This document shows positions 1 to 8,475 of a stretch of DNA of 64,000 nt, in pieces (the stretch's first letter is position 1; each line of letters begins with the position of its first letter). A model generated the notes under the pieces. It ran no database searches and was not told where the DNA came from. It saw nothing but the letters and a program-made list of their open reading frames with translations. Position numbers and translations under genes: made by a program. Source of the stretch: Massilia sp. CFBP 13721 (GTDB lineage Bacteria; Pseudomonadota; Gammaproteobacteria; Burkholderiales; Burkholderiaceae_D); NCBI RefSeq assembly GCF_014842025.1, contig NZ_JACYUY010000007.1:1-64000 (forward strand), written 5' to 3'.

Positions 1-329
1 ACCGTCCGTGGGGGCATTACGAGGGCATCGATGCCGGCGACCGTTTCCAGGTCAAGCGCATCACCGTGAAACCGGGCGAGAAGCTGTCGCTGCAGATGCA
101 CCATCACCGCGCCGAACACTGGGTGGTGGTCTCGGGCACGGCGCGCGTGACCTGCGGCGAGAAGGTTACTCTGCTGTCGGAAAACGAGTCGACCTATATC
201 CCGATCGGCATGAACCACCGCCTCGAGAATCCGGGCAAACTGCCGCTGCACATCATCGAAGTGCAGTCCGGCAGCTACCTCGGCGAGGACGATATCGTCC
301 GCTTCGAAGACATCTACAAGCGTTCGTGA
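1..329 (+). CDS. manC: Mannose-1-phosphate guanylyltransferase / mannose-6-phosphate isomerase, C-terminal part (start outside window)
   Basis: The last 108 codons of a bifunctional ManC (GDP-mannose pyrophosphorylase fused to type II phosphomannose isomerase) are present, read in the frame whose codons begin at position 3. The visible part is the cupin isomerase domain: it opens with [12 protein letters not shown], continues with the metal-site strand [17 protein letters not shown], then [15 protein letters not shown] and the family-typical tail [17 protein letters not shown]. The enzyme makes GDP-mannose in the cytoplasm and pairs with ManB at 33505. A second, internally deleted copy of the gene lies at 17396. 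The nucleotidyltransferase half is outside the window, so its integrity cannot be judged. Confidence 0.93.
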   Translation, partial: RPWGHYEGIDAGDRFQVKRITVKPGEKLSLQMHHHRAEHWVVVSGTARVTCGEKVTLLSENESTYIPIGMNHRLENPGKLPLHIIEVQSGSYLGEDDIVRFEDIYKRS

Positions 330-404
330 TGGCGCCGTTCGAATTGATCGGATGCCAGCCCGCGTGAGGCCGTGACGCACGGCATGTACGTGCTGAACGT
401 CGCG

Positions 405-689
405 TCATTCGATCGATTCTTCCACCTCGTCATGCTGCACGAACCCACCCTGTTCCAGCCAGGCCTGGAAATCGCGCTGGGCGCGGTCGAACCAGGCGGC
501 GCGCAAGGGAAGCTTGGCGGGACCCTGGAGATGGGGAGTATTGCCGCCGCGGGTCCAGCGCGCCAGCGCCAGGCGGGTAGGGAACTGCGCGCACTGTGAG
601 CGCGCCAGCGACAGGCGCGCGGCCCGGACCGATGCGGAGGCGACGGTAGGGATGGCGGCATCGTAAGGCGTAGATTTCACTGCTTGCAT
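405..689 (-). CDS. Small hypothetical protein (94 aa)
   Basis: This short gene is convergent with manC. The chosen ATG (MQAVKSTPYDAAIP) is preceded at good spacing by an AGAGGA ribosome-binding site on the minus strand, which favours it over the upstream in-frame start at 746. The product is soluble-looking, rich in Ala and Arg, with a conserved-looking core (LARWTRGGNTPHL, AAWFDRAQRDFQAWLEQGG) and an acidic C-terminus. There is no signal peptide or membrane segment. I do not recognise a family. The ribosome site and the protein-like composition are the only support. Confidence 0.5.
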   Translation of the reverse strand: MQAVKSTPYDAAIPTVASASVRAARLSLARSQCAQFPTRLALARWTRGGNTPHLQGPAKLPLRAAWFDRAQRDFQAWLEQGGFVQHDEVEESIE

Positions 690-912
690 GTTGTCCTCTT
701 TTTGTTGGGTGATTTGTCCTAGCGGTTCCTCATCTGTTCTGAACACGCTGTAGGGCGATTCCTAATAGGGTTGAAGTCTATCAATGGTTCTCCTGTTCCG
801 ATTGATCTAGCGCAAAGGCGTGCATACTTCCGATCCTTGTGGAAACAGTGCACCTTCGCTGCCGGCAAGGGCTACCGTGAAAGTCCCGCTCCCTTCTGTT
901 AAAGTCTCGCCC

Positions 913-1635
913 ATGAGTAAATTATCCCTGGACCGTATCCTGCAATCGCAAGGCTTCGGTACCCGCAAGTATTGCCGCGTCCTGATCGAAGACGGCGACG
1001 TCGCCGTGAATGGCAACATCGTCGACAACTACAAGCTGACGGTCGACACCGACAACTTGGTCCTCACCGTATTCGACGAGGAGTGGATCTACCGCGAGCG
1101 CGTTTACATTGCGCTGTACAAGCCGGCCAATTTCGAGTGTTCGCGCAAACCCAGCCACCATCCGGGCGTGTTGACGCTGCTGCCGGAACAGTTCGGCTGG
1201 CGCGACGTGCAGCCGGTCGGCCGCCTCGACCACGACACCACCGGCCTGCTGCTGATGTCCGACGACGGCCCCTTCATCCACGCCCAGTCCTCGCCCAAGC
1301 GCCACGTGCCGAAGGTCTACCAGGCCACCACGGCCGAGCCGGTGACACCGCAACTGGTCGAGCAACTGCTGACCGGCGTGCAACTCCACGACGAGCCGGC
1401 GCCGCTGCGCGCCGTGTCCTGCGTCGCCCACGGCGAGCACGGCATCGAGATCGTGCTGGAGCAGGGCAAGTACCATCAGGTCAAGCGCATGCTGGCGGCT
1501 GCAGGCAACCATTGCAGCGCCTTGCATCGTTCGGCGATCGGGGGCTTGACGCTGGAATCGCTGGGGCTGAAGGAGGGCGAGTGGTGTTTCCTGGAGCAGG
1601 CGCAGCTGGATTTGCTGGTGCCGTCGCAAGCTTAA
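913..1635 (+). CDS. rsuA: RsuA-family rRNA pseudouridine synthase
   Basis: The 240-residue product has an N-terminal S4 RNA-binding domain (about residues 3-45, LDRILQSQGFGTRKYCR) followed by the pseudouridine synthase catalytic domain. The active-site motif GRLDHDTTGLLL is at about residues 103-114 with catalytic Asp106. Length and layout fit the small-subunit 16S rRNA pseudouridine 516 synthase RsuA; the RsuA/RluE/RluF relatives cannot be separated with certainty by eye. The ATG at 913 (MSKLSLDRIL) is preferred to the upstream in-frame start at 820 because the S4 domain begins directly after it. It is a monocistronic housekeeping gene followed by an inverted repeat. Confidence 0.88.
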   Translation: MSKLSLDRILQSQGFGTRKYCRVLIEDGDVAVNGNIVDNYKLTVDTDNLVLTVFDEEWIYRERVYIALYKPANFECSRKPSHHPGVLTLLPEQFGWRDVQPVGRLDHDTTGLLLMSDDGPFIHAQSSPKRHVPKVYQATTAEPVTPQLVEQLLTGVQLHDEPAPLRAVSCVAHGEHGIEIVLEQGKYHQVKRMLAAAGNHCSALHRSAIGGLTLESLGLKEGEWCFLEQAQLDLLVPSQA

Positions 1636-1644
1636 GAGCTAAAA

Positions 1645-1710
1645 CCCGTGGAGTTGGGACTCCACCCTACGTATACCAATGTTCGTAGGGTGGAGTCCCG
1701 ACTCCACGGG
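1645..1710. repeat. REP-type inverted repeat between rsuA and pldA
   Basis: Two 27-base arms (1645-1671 and 1684-1710) are reverse complements with one mismatch, separated by 12 bases. Each arm carries the CGTAGGGTGGAG head common to the other extragenic palindromes of this window (49025, 53848, 57081, 57282, 62435). The GTAG head plus palindrome is the layout of REP elements mobilised by RAYT transposases. It may also act as a transcription terminator for rsuA. Confidence 0.85.
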
Positions 1711-1867
1711 GGGGAAGTTGGCGCAGGCCTTATGCATAGCTTTTAACGTGCGACCCCAAAATCGGTTCTCCAGCAAAATGCGTATTGACTCGCGTCAGAT
1801 CGTGGTCGGCGCGCATGCATGCAGTCGGACGCGACGGCGTATTTTCGCAACCGATCCACTGCCCAAG

Positions 1868-2938
1868 ATGCCGCATTCCTACCGCTCCCTCCTGCTCTCC
1901 CTTCCCCTGTTGTACGCCGCCAACGCTGGCGCCCAGGATGCACCCAAGGTGCTCGGCGATTGCGCCAATATCGGCGACAGCGTCGCGCGCCTGGCCTGCT
2001 TCGACAAGCTGGCCGCCACGCCTGCGCCCCGCACCGAAGCCGCTGTCGTCGTCAATCCGGCCACCACCGCGCCCGGGGGCGAGGCCGTGCCCGCCGTGGC
2101 CACCGTCGCCGTCGTCACCGCCCAGCCATCGGCCGAGAGCAGCGCCAAGTTCAGCCAGCTCGACCACTGGGAGCTGGACCAGCCCTACCGCCGCGGCGTC
2201 TTCAAGTTCCGCCCGCACAACGCCAGCTACCTGATCGCCACCCGCAGCTACCGGCCGAACGAACAGCCCTACCGGCCTTACCGCGACCTGACCGACAGCG
2301 ACGGCGGGCTGTCGAAGGCCGAGCTGGCGTTCCAGCTCAGCTTCAAGATGAAAATGATCGAAGGCGCATTCGGCAAGCCGGTCGACCTGTGGTTCGGCTA
2401 TACCCAGAACAGCTTCTGGCAGGCGGCCAACAGCAAGGCGTCCAGCCCCTTCCGCGAGACCAACTACCAGCCGGAATTCATGGCGATCGCGCCGCTGGCT
2501 TTCGACCTCGGCGGCGTCAAGCTGACCCATGCCGGCCTCGGCTTCAATCACCAGTCGAACGGCCAGTCCGGTACCCTGTCGCGCAGCTGGAACCGCGTGT
2601 ATGCGCAACTGGGCATCGAAAAGGATGGCTTCTCGGCCACCGCCCGCGTCTGGAAACGCCTGCACGAAAGCGCCGACGAGGACGACAATCCGGACCTGGT
2701 CGACTACATGGGCCGCGGCGACCTGGCGCTGGCCTACCGCCGCGACGGCCACATCTATTCGTCGACCTTGCGCTACAACACGCACACCGATCGCGGGTCG
2801 ATTCAGGCGAGCTGGGCCTTTCCGCTGGCCGGCAACGTCAAGGGCTATGCCCAGGCCTTCGCAGGCTATGGCCAGAGCCTGATCGACTACAACTACTTCC
2901 AGCGCTCGATCGGCGTGGGCGTGCTCGCCACCTTCTGA
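1868..2938 (+). CDS. pldA: Outer-membrane phospholipase A (OMPLA)
   Basis: The 356-residue product begins with a signal peptide (MPHSYRSLLLSLPLLYAANAGAQ), then a short Cys-containing linker (GDCANIGDSVARLACFDKLA) and a beta-barrel with amphipathic strands ending in a terminal Phe. The catalytic stretch FNHQSNGQSGTLSRSWNR contains the OMPLA His and Ser (His228, Ser230 here) and the downstream Asn of the SRSWNR motif. The enzyme hydrolyses phospholipids in the outer leaflet when the membrane is perturbed. The ATG at 1868 is chosen because it starts the signal peptide, although its ribosome site is weak; ATG 1778 is an in-frame alternative without a good leader. The gene stands alone. Confidence 0.9.
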   Translation: MPHSYRSLLLSLPLLYAANAGAQDAPKVLGDCANIGDSVARLACFDKLAATPAPRTEAAVVVNPATTAPGGEAVPAVATVAVVTAQPSAESSAKFSQLDHWELDQPYRRGVFKFRPHNASYLIATRSYRPNEQPYRPYRDLTDSDGGLSKAELAFQLSFKMKMIEGAFGKPVDLWFGYTQNSFWQAANSKASSPFRETNYQPEFMAIAPLAFDLGGVKLTHAGLGFNHQSNGQSGTLSRSWNRVYAQLGIEKDGFSATARVWKRLHESADEDDNPDLVDYMGRGDLALAYRRDGHIYSSTLRYNTHTDRGSIQASWAFPLAGNVKGYAQAFAGYGQSLIDYNYFQRSIGVGVLATF

Positions 2939-2984
2939 TCGCCTCCCTCTACAATGGCGGGCTTGAAAACTTTTCTTCCCGCCA

Positions 2985-3016
2985 ATGAAACTCGCAACGA
3001 TCAGGGACGGCAGCCG
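2985..3016 (+). pseudogene. 5' relic of a fumarylacetoacetate-hydrolase-like gene
   Basis: The 32 bases starting with ATGAAACTCGCAACGATCA match the start of the intact gene at 10897 almost base for base (reading MKLATI.DGSR), after which similarity stops. With the 3' fragment at 4394-4479 it indicates a second copy of the hydrolase gene whose body is gone, replaced by the aminotransferase at 3237. A GGCGGG/CCCGCC stem just upstream overlaps its start. Confidence 0.7.
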
Positions 3017-3236
3017 TGCTGCCTTCAATTTCATTCCGCACAGTGTATGGCGCCGCCGCCATGCGCAAGGACTCGAAACGTGTCGCTCCCTTGACAAGCG
3101 CCTGTCTTAATGAATTACTCCTCATTACGAACGTACCGGGTCAGCCTGAATGACTTGTTGCGCCTTCGTACATCTAAAACACCGAGCGTAGCCCGACTAA
3201 CCCACCGTGCCGATTGCTGCGCGTAACGAGGCATCC

Positions 3237-4349
3237 ATGAGCAATCAGAAACCGATCTACGTCACCCAGCCCTATCTGCCTCCGCTGGACGAGTTCTATC
3301 CGTATCTGCAGCAGATCTGGGATAGCAAGATCCTCACGAATGGCGGACCGTTCCATCAACAGCTCGAAAAAGCGCTGTGCGAGTACCTCGGGGTGGAACA
3401 CCTGGCCCTGTTCTCCAACGGGACGATTGCGCTCGTTACCGCGCTGCAGGCGCTGCGCATTACCGGCGAGGTGATTACCACGCCATATTCGTTCGTGGCG
3501 ACGGCGCACTCGCTGCTGTGGAACGGCATCAAGCCGGTATTTGTCGACGTCGATCCGGTGACCCTGAACCTGGATCCCGCGAAGATCGAGGCGGCCATCA
3601 CCCCGCAGACCACGGCGATCATGCCCGTGCATTGCTACGGCAATCCGTGCGACGTCGAAGCGATCCAGAAAATCGCCGACAATTACAATTTGCGCGTCAT
3701 CTACGATGCGGCGCACGCGTTCGGCGTCGAGACCAAAGGCGGCAGCGTGCTGCGCCATGGTGACCTGTCGGTGCTGAGTTTCCATGCAACGAAAGTATTC
3801 AATACCTTTGAGGGTGGGGCCATCGTCTGCCCGGATGCGAAAACCAAGCTGCGTATCGACCATCTGAAGAATTTTGGCTTCGTCGACGAATTGACGGTCG
3901 TTGCGCCCGGTATCAACGGCAAGATGAGCGAAATGAATGCCGCGTTCGGCGTGATCCAGCTGAAACATATTGATGGCGCAATCGCGCGCCGGCGTGAAAT
4001 CGACCAGCTATACCGCGCGCTGCTGGCGGACGTACCCGGCATCCATTGCCTGGCCGACGCTGGTCAGGAAGTATCGAATCATTCGTATTTCCCGATTCTC
4101 GTCGAGGATGGGTATCCACTCAAGCGCGACGAATTGTTCCAGAAGCTGAAGGAGCACGGCATCATCACGCGCCGCTATTTCTATCCGCTCATCACCGACT
4201 TTCCGATGTATCGCGGCCTGCCGTCCGCGCATGCCGCGAACTTGCCGGTGGCCACGCGTGCGGCCCAGCAGGTCCTGTGCCTGCCGATTTATCCCAACCT
4301 GGACGACCAGGTCGTGCAACGCGTGGTCCGGATCATCGCCGGCGAGTAA
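3237..4349 (+). CDS. vioA: DegT/DnrJ/EryC1/StrS-type sugar aminotransferase, VioA-like
   Basis: This 370-residue PLP enzyme belongs to the nucleotide-sugar aminotransferases. It shows the N-terminal signature YVTQPYLPPLDEFYPYL, substrate-loop LTNGGPFHQQLE, cofactor stretch FSNGTIALVTALQAL, DAAHAFGV, and the PLP lysine in SFHATKVFNTFEGG (Lys186). It resembles VioA/QdtB/FdtB-type enzymes; VioA converts dTDP-4-keto-6-deoxyglucose to dTDP-4-amino-4,6-dideoxyglucose (viosamine). The substrate could come from RmlA/RmlB (44138, 42166). ATG 3237 is preceded by GAGG at normal spacing. It lies between the 5' and 3' relics of a hydrolase gene, so it probably replaced that gene. The exact amino position and sugar are inferred, and the symbol is tentative. 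Confidence 0.82.
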   Translation: MSNQKPIYVTQPYLPPLDEFYPYLQQIWDSKILTNGGPFHQQLEKALCEYLGVEHLALFSNGTIALVTALQALRITGEVITTPYSFVATAHSLLWNGIKPVFVDVDPVTLNLDPAKIEAAITPQTTAIMPVHCYGNPCDVEAIQKIADNYNLRVIYDAAHAFGVETKGGSVLRHGDLSVLSFHATKVFNTFEGGAIVCPDAKTKLRIDHLKNFGFVDELTVVAPGINGKMSEMNAAFGVIQLKHIDGAIARRREIDQLYRALLADVPGIHCLADAGQEVSNHSYFPILVEDGYPLKRDELFQKLKEHGIITRRYFYPLITDFPMYRGLPSAHAANLPVATRAAQQVLCLPIYPNLDDQVVQRVVRIIAGE

Positions 4350-4393
4350 CAGGTGAAACCGGGAGTCTCGAAACGCGGCTCAATTGCATTGGG

Positions 4394-4479
4394 GCGATGC
4401 GATCCGCATCGAGATGGTCGACGAAAAGCGCAGTCGGTGTTCGAGGTAATCGCAGAAAAGCGTTACAGCGCATGTCTTC
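4394..4479 (+). pseudogene. 3' relic of a fumarylacetoacetate-hydrolase-like gene
   Basis: This stretch aligns with the last 29 codons of the intact gene at 10897-11850: GCGATGCGATCCGCATCGA here against GCGATACGATCCGCATCGA there, followed by TCGGTGTTCG and the shared CTTCCTATGG junction into the convergent neighbour. It carries substitutions and small indels that break the frame. It sits next to the minus-strand hypothetical gene exactly as the intact gene does in the right-hand copy, so it is the end of a decayed duplicate. Confidence 0.75.
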
Positions 4480-5667
4480 CTATGGACTCTCCCAGAAACC
4501 GTCGCCCACCGCGTCCCCGCGCAGATCCACCTCCACCGGTCGCGCCATCCTCCTGACGGTGCGCGCCAGGCGCAGGCTGCCGTCGGGCGCATGCACCCGG
4601 TACCAGAGCAGGGCGACCGCCGACAGGCGCAGTTTTTGTCCCGTAAACAGCTTGTCCTTGACGATGCTCATGCCCTCCAGGCGCAGGTCGAAGTCGAGCA
4701 CGGGCGTGCCTTCGGTGCGCTGGGCATAGCCGAGGTAGCGCGCGGCATTCGCGAGGGGGCTCCTGTCGCCGCTTTCGCCGGCGCGCAGCGACTCGATAAA
4801 GGCGTCCACGGCTTTCAGCACCGCGCCGGCGGCGCCGGCGACAGCCGCCATGTCGCGTTTCTCGTCGCCCTTGGCTGCATCGGCCAGCTTTTGCAGGAGC
4901 GCGATCCGGTTCGCGTAGTCGGCACGGTGGGTCGCCAGCGAACGCAGCTTGCCGAGCAGGCGCGCATGCTGCGCGGCGTCGAGTTCGCCCAGGTAGCCGC
5001 CGCCGAGGCCGGCGATGCGCTGCGGGCAGGCTTCGGCCATGGCGCTGACGAACAGCGCCCGCGCGCCCTCGCCATAGGCGATGCTTGACGCGGTCACGTC
5101 GGTCTTGAACAGGGACGCGGTGTCGGCCGCGGCGCGCAGCACGCCCGGCACCACCGTCAAGGCGACGGCCAGCGTGCCGCCGACGGCGCCGGGCGGGGTA
5201 TGGGCATCGATGTACGCTTGTATCTCATTGTTACGGCGCGCCAGGTCGTCCGCCAGGCGCATGATGGCATCGTCGACGCCGCGGGCAGCAAGGATGCCGG
5301 CGCTGGTCGCCGGATCGTACACCGCGGTGCGCGTTTCAGGCGGCAGGGCCGCGCAGACCTCGCCTGCCAGCGCACGCGCCAGGTCGAACGCGCTCACCAG
5401 GCCGGTGGCGCCGAACTGGCGCGTGTCGACGGCGCCCGGCAGTGCTTTCGCGCTGGCCGGCGGCAGGCGTGCCAGCATCTCGGCGCGCTCGGCATCGGCG
5501 ATTGCCTTGCGCAGTTCGGCTTCGTCGAGCGCGCGCGCGACCTCGGCGTCCGCCGCGCTCAGCTGAACATCGGCCGCGGCCGTCGCGTTTTCAGGTACCG
5601 GTAACAATATGAATCCGATGATCAGAATGGAAAGAAAACGTGATCTGGCGCCGAGGTGTTTTAGCAT
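4480..5667 (-). CDS. Secreted hypothetical protein, paralogue A (395 aa)
   Basis: The product has a cleavable-looking signal peptide (residues about 1-32, ending near ATAAA), an Ala/Glu-rich predicted helical region (ARALDEAELRKAIADAER), a Gly/Pro linker (HTPPGAVGGTLAVALTVV), and a C-terminal beta-rich part ending in DAVGDGFWESP. The rest is nearly identical to paralogue B at 11857-13035, while the signal peptides differ. ATG 5667 is chosen because AGGA precedes it; upstream in-frame codons lack a leader. It converges on the relic of a hydrolase gene, mirroring the right-hand pair. I recognise no enzyme motif. A periplasmic or envelope role is only inferred from the leader. Confidence 0.8.
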   Translation of the reverse strand: MLKHLGARSRFLSILIIGFILLPVPENATAAADVQLSAADAEVARALDEAELRKAIADAERAEMLARLPPASAKALPGAVDTRQFGATGLVSAFDLARALAGEVCAALPPETRTAVYDPATSAGILAARGVDDAIMRLADDLARRNNEIQAYIDAHTPPGAVGGTLAVALTVVPGVLRAAADTASLFKTDVTASSIAYGEGARALFVSAMAEACPQRIAGLGGGYLGELDAAQHARLLGKLRSLATHRADYANRIALLQKLADAAKGDEKRDMAAVAGAAGAVLKAVDAFIESLRAGESGDRSPLANAARYLGYAQRTEGTPVLDFDLRLEGMSIVKDKLFTGQKLRLSAVALLWYRVHAPDGSLRLARTVRRMARPVEVDLRGDAVGDGFWESP

Positions 5668-6127
5668 GGGGATTTCCTGGATCGGATGAAGGTGAACGTC
5701 TTCAAGACACCTGCCATTCCAGACAGGGCGGGTCCGTCTGTCGGGTAACTGCATATTCTGGATAGAATTCGCCGCAGAATATTGTTAAGTATCATTACTG
5801 CGAAATGGCGCGATGTCAGAACGGCACTGCCGGTTGCAGCGCGTACGCTGCCTGAACCGCTCCCTGGCCAGGTATTAAAACGACAATGAGAGCCAATGCA
5901 TTATTGGTGTTCTATTTCGTTATTGAGGAGCGCCGCCAGTACCGGTGCAGCGACTGTGGAAAATTATGGACAGATATAAGCTTAGGAATGCACTACAATG
6001 CCGGGCTTCGATCGCTTGACTGTTTTTGCGGAAGATGCTAATGCATTGTCGGCAAGATGGCAGGCTGTAAAATGTCGAGCGCCGATGGCATGAATGTTCG
6101 TCACGTGCACGAGAATGGAGAAGTAGG
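5668..6127. other. Divergent intergenic region upstream of the KASIII cluster
   Basis: This 460-base region separates paralogue A (minus) from the acyl cluster (plus). It is more AT-rich than the flanking genes and has no convincing open frame. It probably holds promoters for both directions. An imperfect GC-rich dyad lies near 5831-5865. Confidence 0.5.
6016..6042 (+). promoter_or_regulatory. Weak candidate sigma-70 promoter for the KASIII operon
   Basis: A TTGACT box (6016-6021) is followed after 15 bases by GCTAAT (6037-6042), which matches four of six -10 positions. It lies about 85 bases before the ATG at 6128. Spacing is short, so support is limited. Confidence 0.25.
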
Positions 6128-7171
6128 ATGACGAACACAGGGTCGTTCAAGAGGCAACAATTCGCGCGCATTCTGGACCTGGCCGCCTACCTGCCCGAGC
6201 AGATATTATCGAACGAGGAATTGGCTGCGCTGTACCCCGAGTGGCCGGCCGAAAAAATTCTCGCCAAGACCGGTATCCGATCGCGCCACGTGGCCGCGCC
6301 TGGACAAACCGCCTCCGACATGGCGTATGAAGCTGCGCGCGCCTTGTTCGCGCAAGGGGCAGTGGGGCCGGAGGACATCGATTTCATCATCCTGTGTACG
6401 CAGGCGCCGGACCATTCCCTGCCGACTTCCGCCTGTATCCTGCAACATCGCCTAGGTGTCCGCCGCAGCGCCGGGGCGCTCGATATCAATCTCGGCTGTT
6501 CCGGATTCGTCTATGGACTTTCGCTGGCCAAAGGCCTGATCGAGACGCGTGTCGCACGCCGCGTATTGCTGCTGACGGCCGATACCTATTCGAAGCTGAT
6601 TCACCCGATGGACAAGAGCGTCAGGACCCTGTTCGGCGATGGCGCGGTCGCGACGGTGGTGGCTGCGCAAGAGGGCGAGAGCGAACGTATCGGCCCCTTT
6701 GTATTCGGCACCGATGGCAGTGGCGCCAAGAACCTGATTGTCGAGGCGGGCGGATTCCGCCAGCCCTGCACGCCGCAAACGGCATTCGAGACCAGCGATT
6801 CTTCGGGTAATGTGCGAACCGCCGAACACCTTTATATGAATGGCGCGGAGGTTTTTTCGTTCACGCTCAAAGAGGTGCCGCTCGCAGTCAATGGCCTGCT
6901 CGACAAGGCCGGTTTGAGCCGCGACGATATCGATTTTTTCGTGCTGCACCAGGCCAATCGCTTCATGCTCGACGCCTTGCGCAAAAAGATCGCGGTCGAC
7001 ACGGAAAAAATGCCTGTTTGTATTGAGAATTACGGTAATACGGTGTCATCGACCATTCCGCTGACGCTGATACAGATGCGTAATGAAGGAAAACTCGTAT
7101 CCGGCACCCGGCTGATGCTGGTTGGTTTTGGTGTCGGATATTCGTGGGCAGCAGCAGTAATTAATTTTTAA
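6128..7171 (+). CDS. 3-oxoacyl-ACP synthase III family protein (first of two)
   Basis: The 347-residue product has the FabH/KASIII fold with the complete Cys-His-Asn triad: Cys124 in LDINLGCSGFVYG, His274 in FFVLHQANRFM, Asn304 in NYGNTVSSTIP, and a C-terminal GFGVGYSWA glycine loop. Such enzymes condense an acyl-CoA or acyl-ACP starter with malonyl-ACP, or transfer acyl groups. It is the first gene of a tight operon (13 bases to the ACP gene). A GGAG/TAGG-rich leader precedes ATG 6128. Together with the ACP and the second KASIII it looks dedicated to a short specialised acyl chain rather than to bulk fatty acids. Its starter unit cannot be read from sequence. Confidence 0.88.
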   Translation: MTNTGSFKRQQFARILDLAAYLPEQILSNEELAALYPEWPAEKILAKTGIRSRHVAAPGQTASDMAYEAARALFAQGAVGPEDIDFIILCTQAPDHSLPTSACILQHRLGVRRSAGALDINLGCSGFVYGLSLAKGLIETRVARRVLLLTADTYSKLIHPMDKSVRTLFGDGAVATVVAAQEGESERIGPFVFGTDGSGAKNLIVEAGGFRQPCTPQTAFETSDSSGNVRTAEHLYMNGAEVFSFTLKEVPLAVNGLLDKAGLSRDDIDFFVLHQANRFMLDALRKKIAVDTEKMPVCIENYGNTVSSTIPLTLIQMRNEGKLVSGTRLMLVGFGVGYSWAAAVINF

Positions 7172-7183
7172 ACAGGAATATTA

Positions 7184-7414
7184 ATGAAAATCGAGAAATT
7201 TATTACCGATATCGCAGAAGCACTCGAAATCGAAACTACCCAACTGGCCGCGGAAACCGAATACAAGGAACTGGCAAGCTGGGATTCGCTGGCGGCACTG
7301 TCGGTGATTGCAATGATCGATGAAAACTACAATGTGTCGATCGGCGGCGACGATATCGAAAAATCGCGCACCGTGCAGGAACTGTGGGACCTCGTGTCGC
7401 AACGGATGGCATGA
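7184..7414 (+). CDS. Acyl carrier protein
   Basis: This 76-residue acidic four-helix carrier has the phosphopantetheine site in LASWDSLAALSVI, with Ser35 as attachment serine. It differs from the housekeeping AcpP (which has GADSLD), so it is a dedicated carrier. An AGGAATATTA leader precedes its ATG. The stop overlaps the next start (ATGA at 7411), implying translational coupling with the second KASIII. It presumably carries the acyl intermediate among the ketosynthases, the SDR and the acyltransferase of this operon. Confidence 0.9.
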   Translation: MKIEKFITDIAEALEIETTQLAAETEYKELASWDSLAALSVIAMIDENYNVSIGGDDIEKSRTVQELWDLVSQRMA

Positions 7415-8475
7415 TGATGCCGCTTACGGGAGTTGAGATCCGCGGCGTTTCCACGGCGGTGCCGAAACGCATAGCCAAGGTGGCCGACTATACTGTGCTT
7501 TCAGAGCAGGAACGTGAAAAGTTCAGCGCTGGAACCGGGATCGAGGAACGGCGTATCGTAGCGGGTAACCAGTGCACCTCGGATCTTTGCATCTTGGCGG
7601 CGGAAGACCTGCTGGAAAAGCTGCAGTGGGATAAAAGCAGCGTACAAGCCCTGGTGATGATCACCCAGACCGGCGACCACCCGGTGCCGGCCACCTCGAT
7701 CATCATCCAGCACAAGCTGGGCTTGCCCAAGAACTGCGCAGCCTTCGATATCAATCTCGGGTGCTCGAGCTACCCGTATGGTCTGGCCGTGCTTGGTTCA
7801 TTCATGCGTACCCTCGGCCTGCAACGCGCCCTGCTGCTGGTCGGTGACGTGTCGAGCAGATTGTGTTCGTACAACGACAAATCGGCCTGGCCATTGTTCG
7901 GCGACGCCGGATCAGCAACGGCACTCGAACTCGACGACAGCGCGGGTCCGATCCATTTCGACCTGAACTCTGACGGCAGCGGCAAGGACGCCATCATTAT
8001 CGCGTCGGGCGGACTGGCCTCGAAGAGTCCGGCAACGCCCGAAAATTTCGCGGAAATGGAAGTGAGCGCCGGGATTGCCCGCAACAGCTCGAATCTGCAA
8101 TTGAAGGGCGCCGACATCTTCAGTTTCGCGATCAGTGCGGTGCCGCCAAGTATCAAGCGCTGCCTGGGGGCCGCCGATTGGAGCGTGGCCGATGTGGATT
8201 ATTTTGTTTTGCATCAGGCAAACAAAATGATCAATGATTTCATTCGCAAGAAAGTCGGCTATGACGCCGGCACCGCCTTGAGTACGCTGAAGCATTACGG
8301 TAATACCAGTTCGGTATCGATCCCGCTGACGCTGTCGGCAAGTGCCGAGCAATTGCGGCAGGGCGGGCGCATGATCCTGTCGGGCTTCGGCGTCGGCCTG
8401 TCATGGGCTACCTGCAACGTGACGCTGAAACCGGATACTGTCCTTCATCTGTTCGAAACTGAAAATGTCTATTGA
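7411..8475 (+). CDS. 3-oxoacyl-ACP synthase III family protein (second of two)
   Basis: The 354-residue product is a paralogue of the enzyme at 6128, again with an intact triad: Cys118 in NLGCSSYPYG, His268 in FVLHQANKMIND, Asn298 in HYGNTSSVSIP. The ATG at 7411 overlaps the ACP stop; the adjacent ATG 7414 is an equally possible start. The two KASIII copies are clearly diverged, so they probably do different steps, for example condensation and acyl transfer, or two rounds of extension. It overlaps the Rieske gene by 11 bases, within one operon. Confidence 0.88.
   Translation: MMMPLTGVEIRGVSTAVPKRIAKVADYTVLSEQEREKFSAGTGIEERRIVAGNQCTSDLCILAAEDLLEKLQWDKSSVQALVMITQTGDHPVPATSIIIQHKLGLPKNCAAFDINLGCSSYPYGLAVLGSFMRTLGLQRALLLVGDVSSRLCSYNDKSAWPLFGDAGSATALELDDSAGPIHFDLNSDGSGKDAIIIASGGLASKSPATPENFAEMEVSAGIARNSSNLQLKGADIFSFAISAVPPSIKRCLGAADWSVADVDYFVLHQANKMINDFIRKKVGYDAGTALSTLKHYGNTSSVSIPLTLSASAEQLRQGGRMILSGFGVGLSWATCNVTLKPDTVLHLFETENVY

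Noticed and set aside
1730..3097. Minus-strand open frame of 455 codons
   Set aside because: It is a shadow of pldA, Gly/Arg/Asp-rich without motif.
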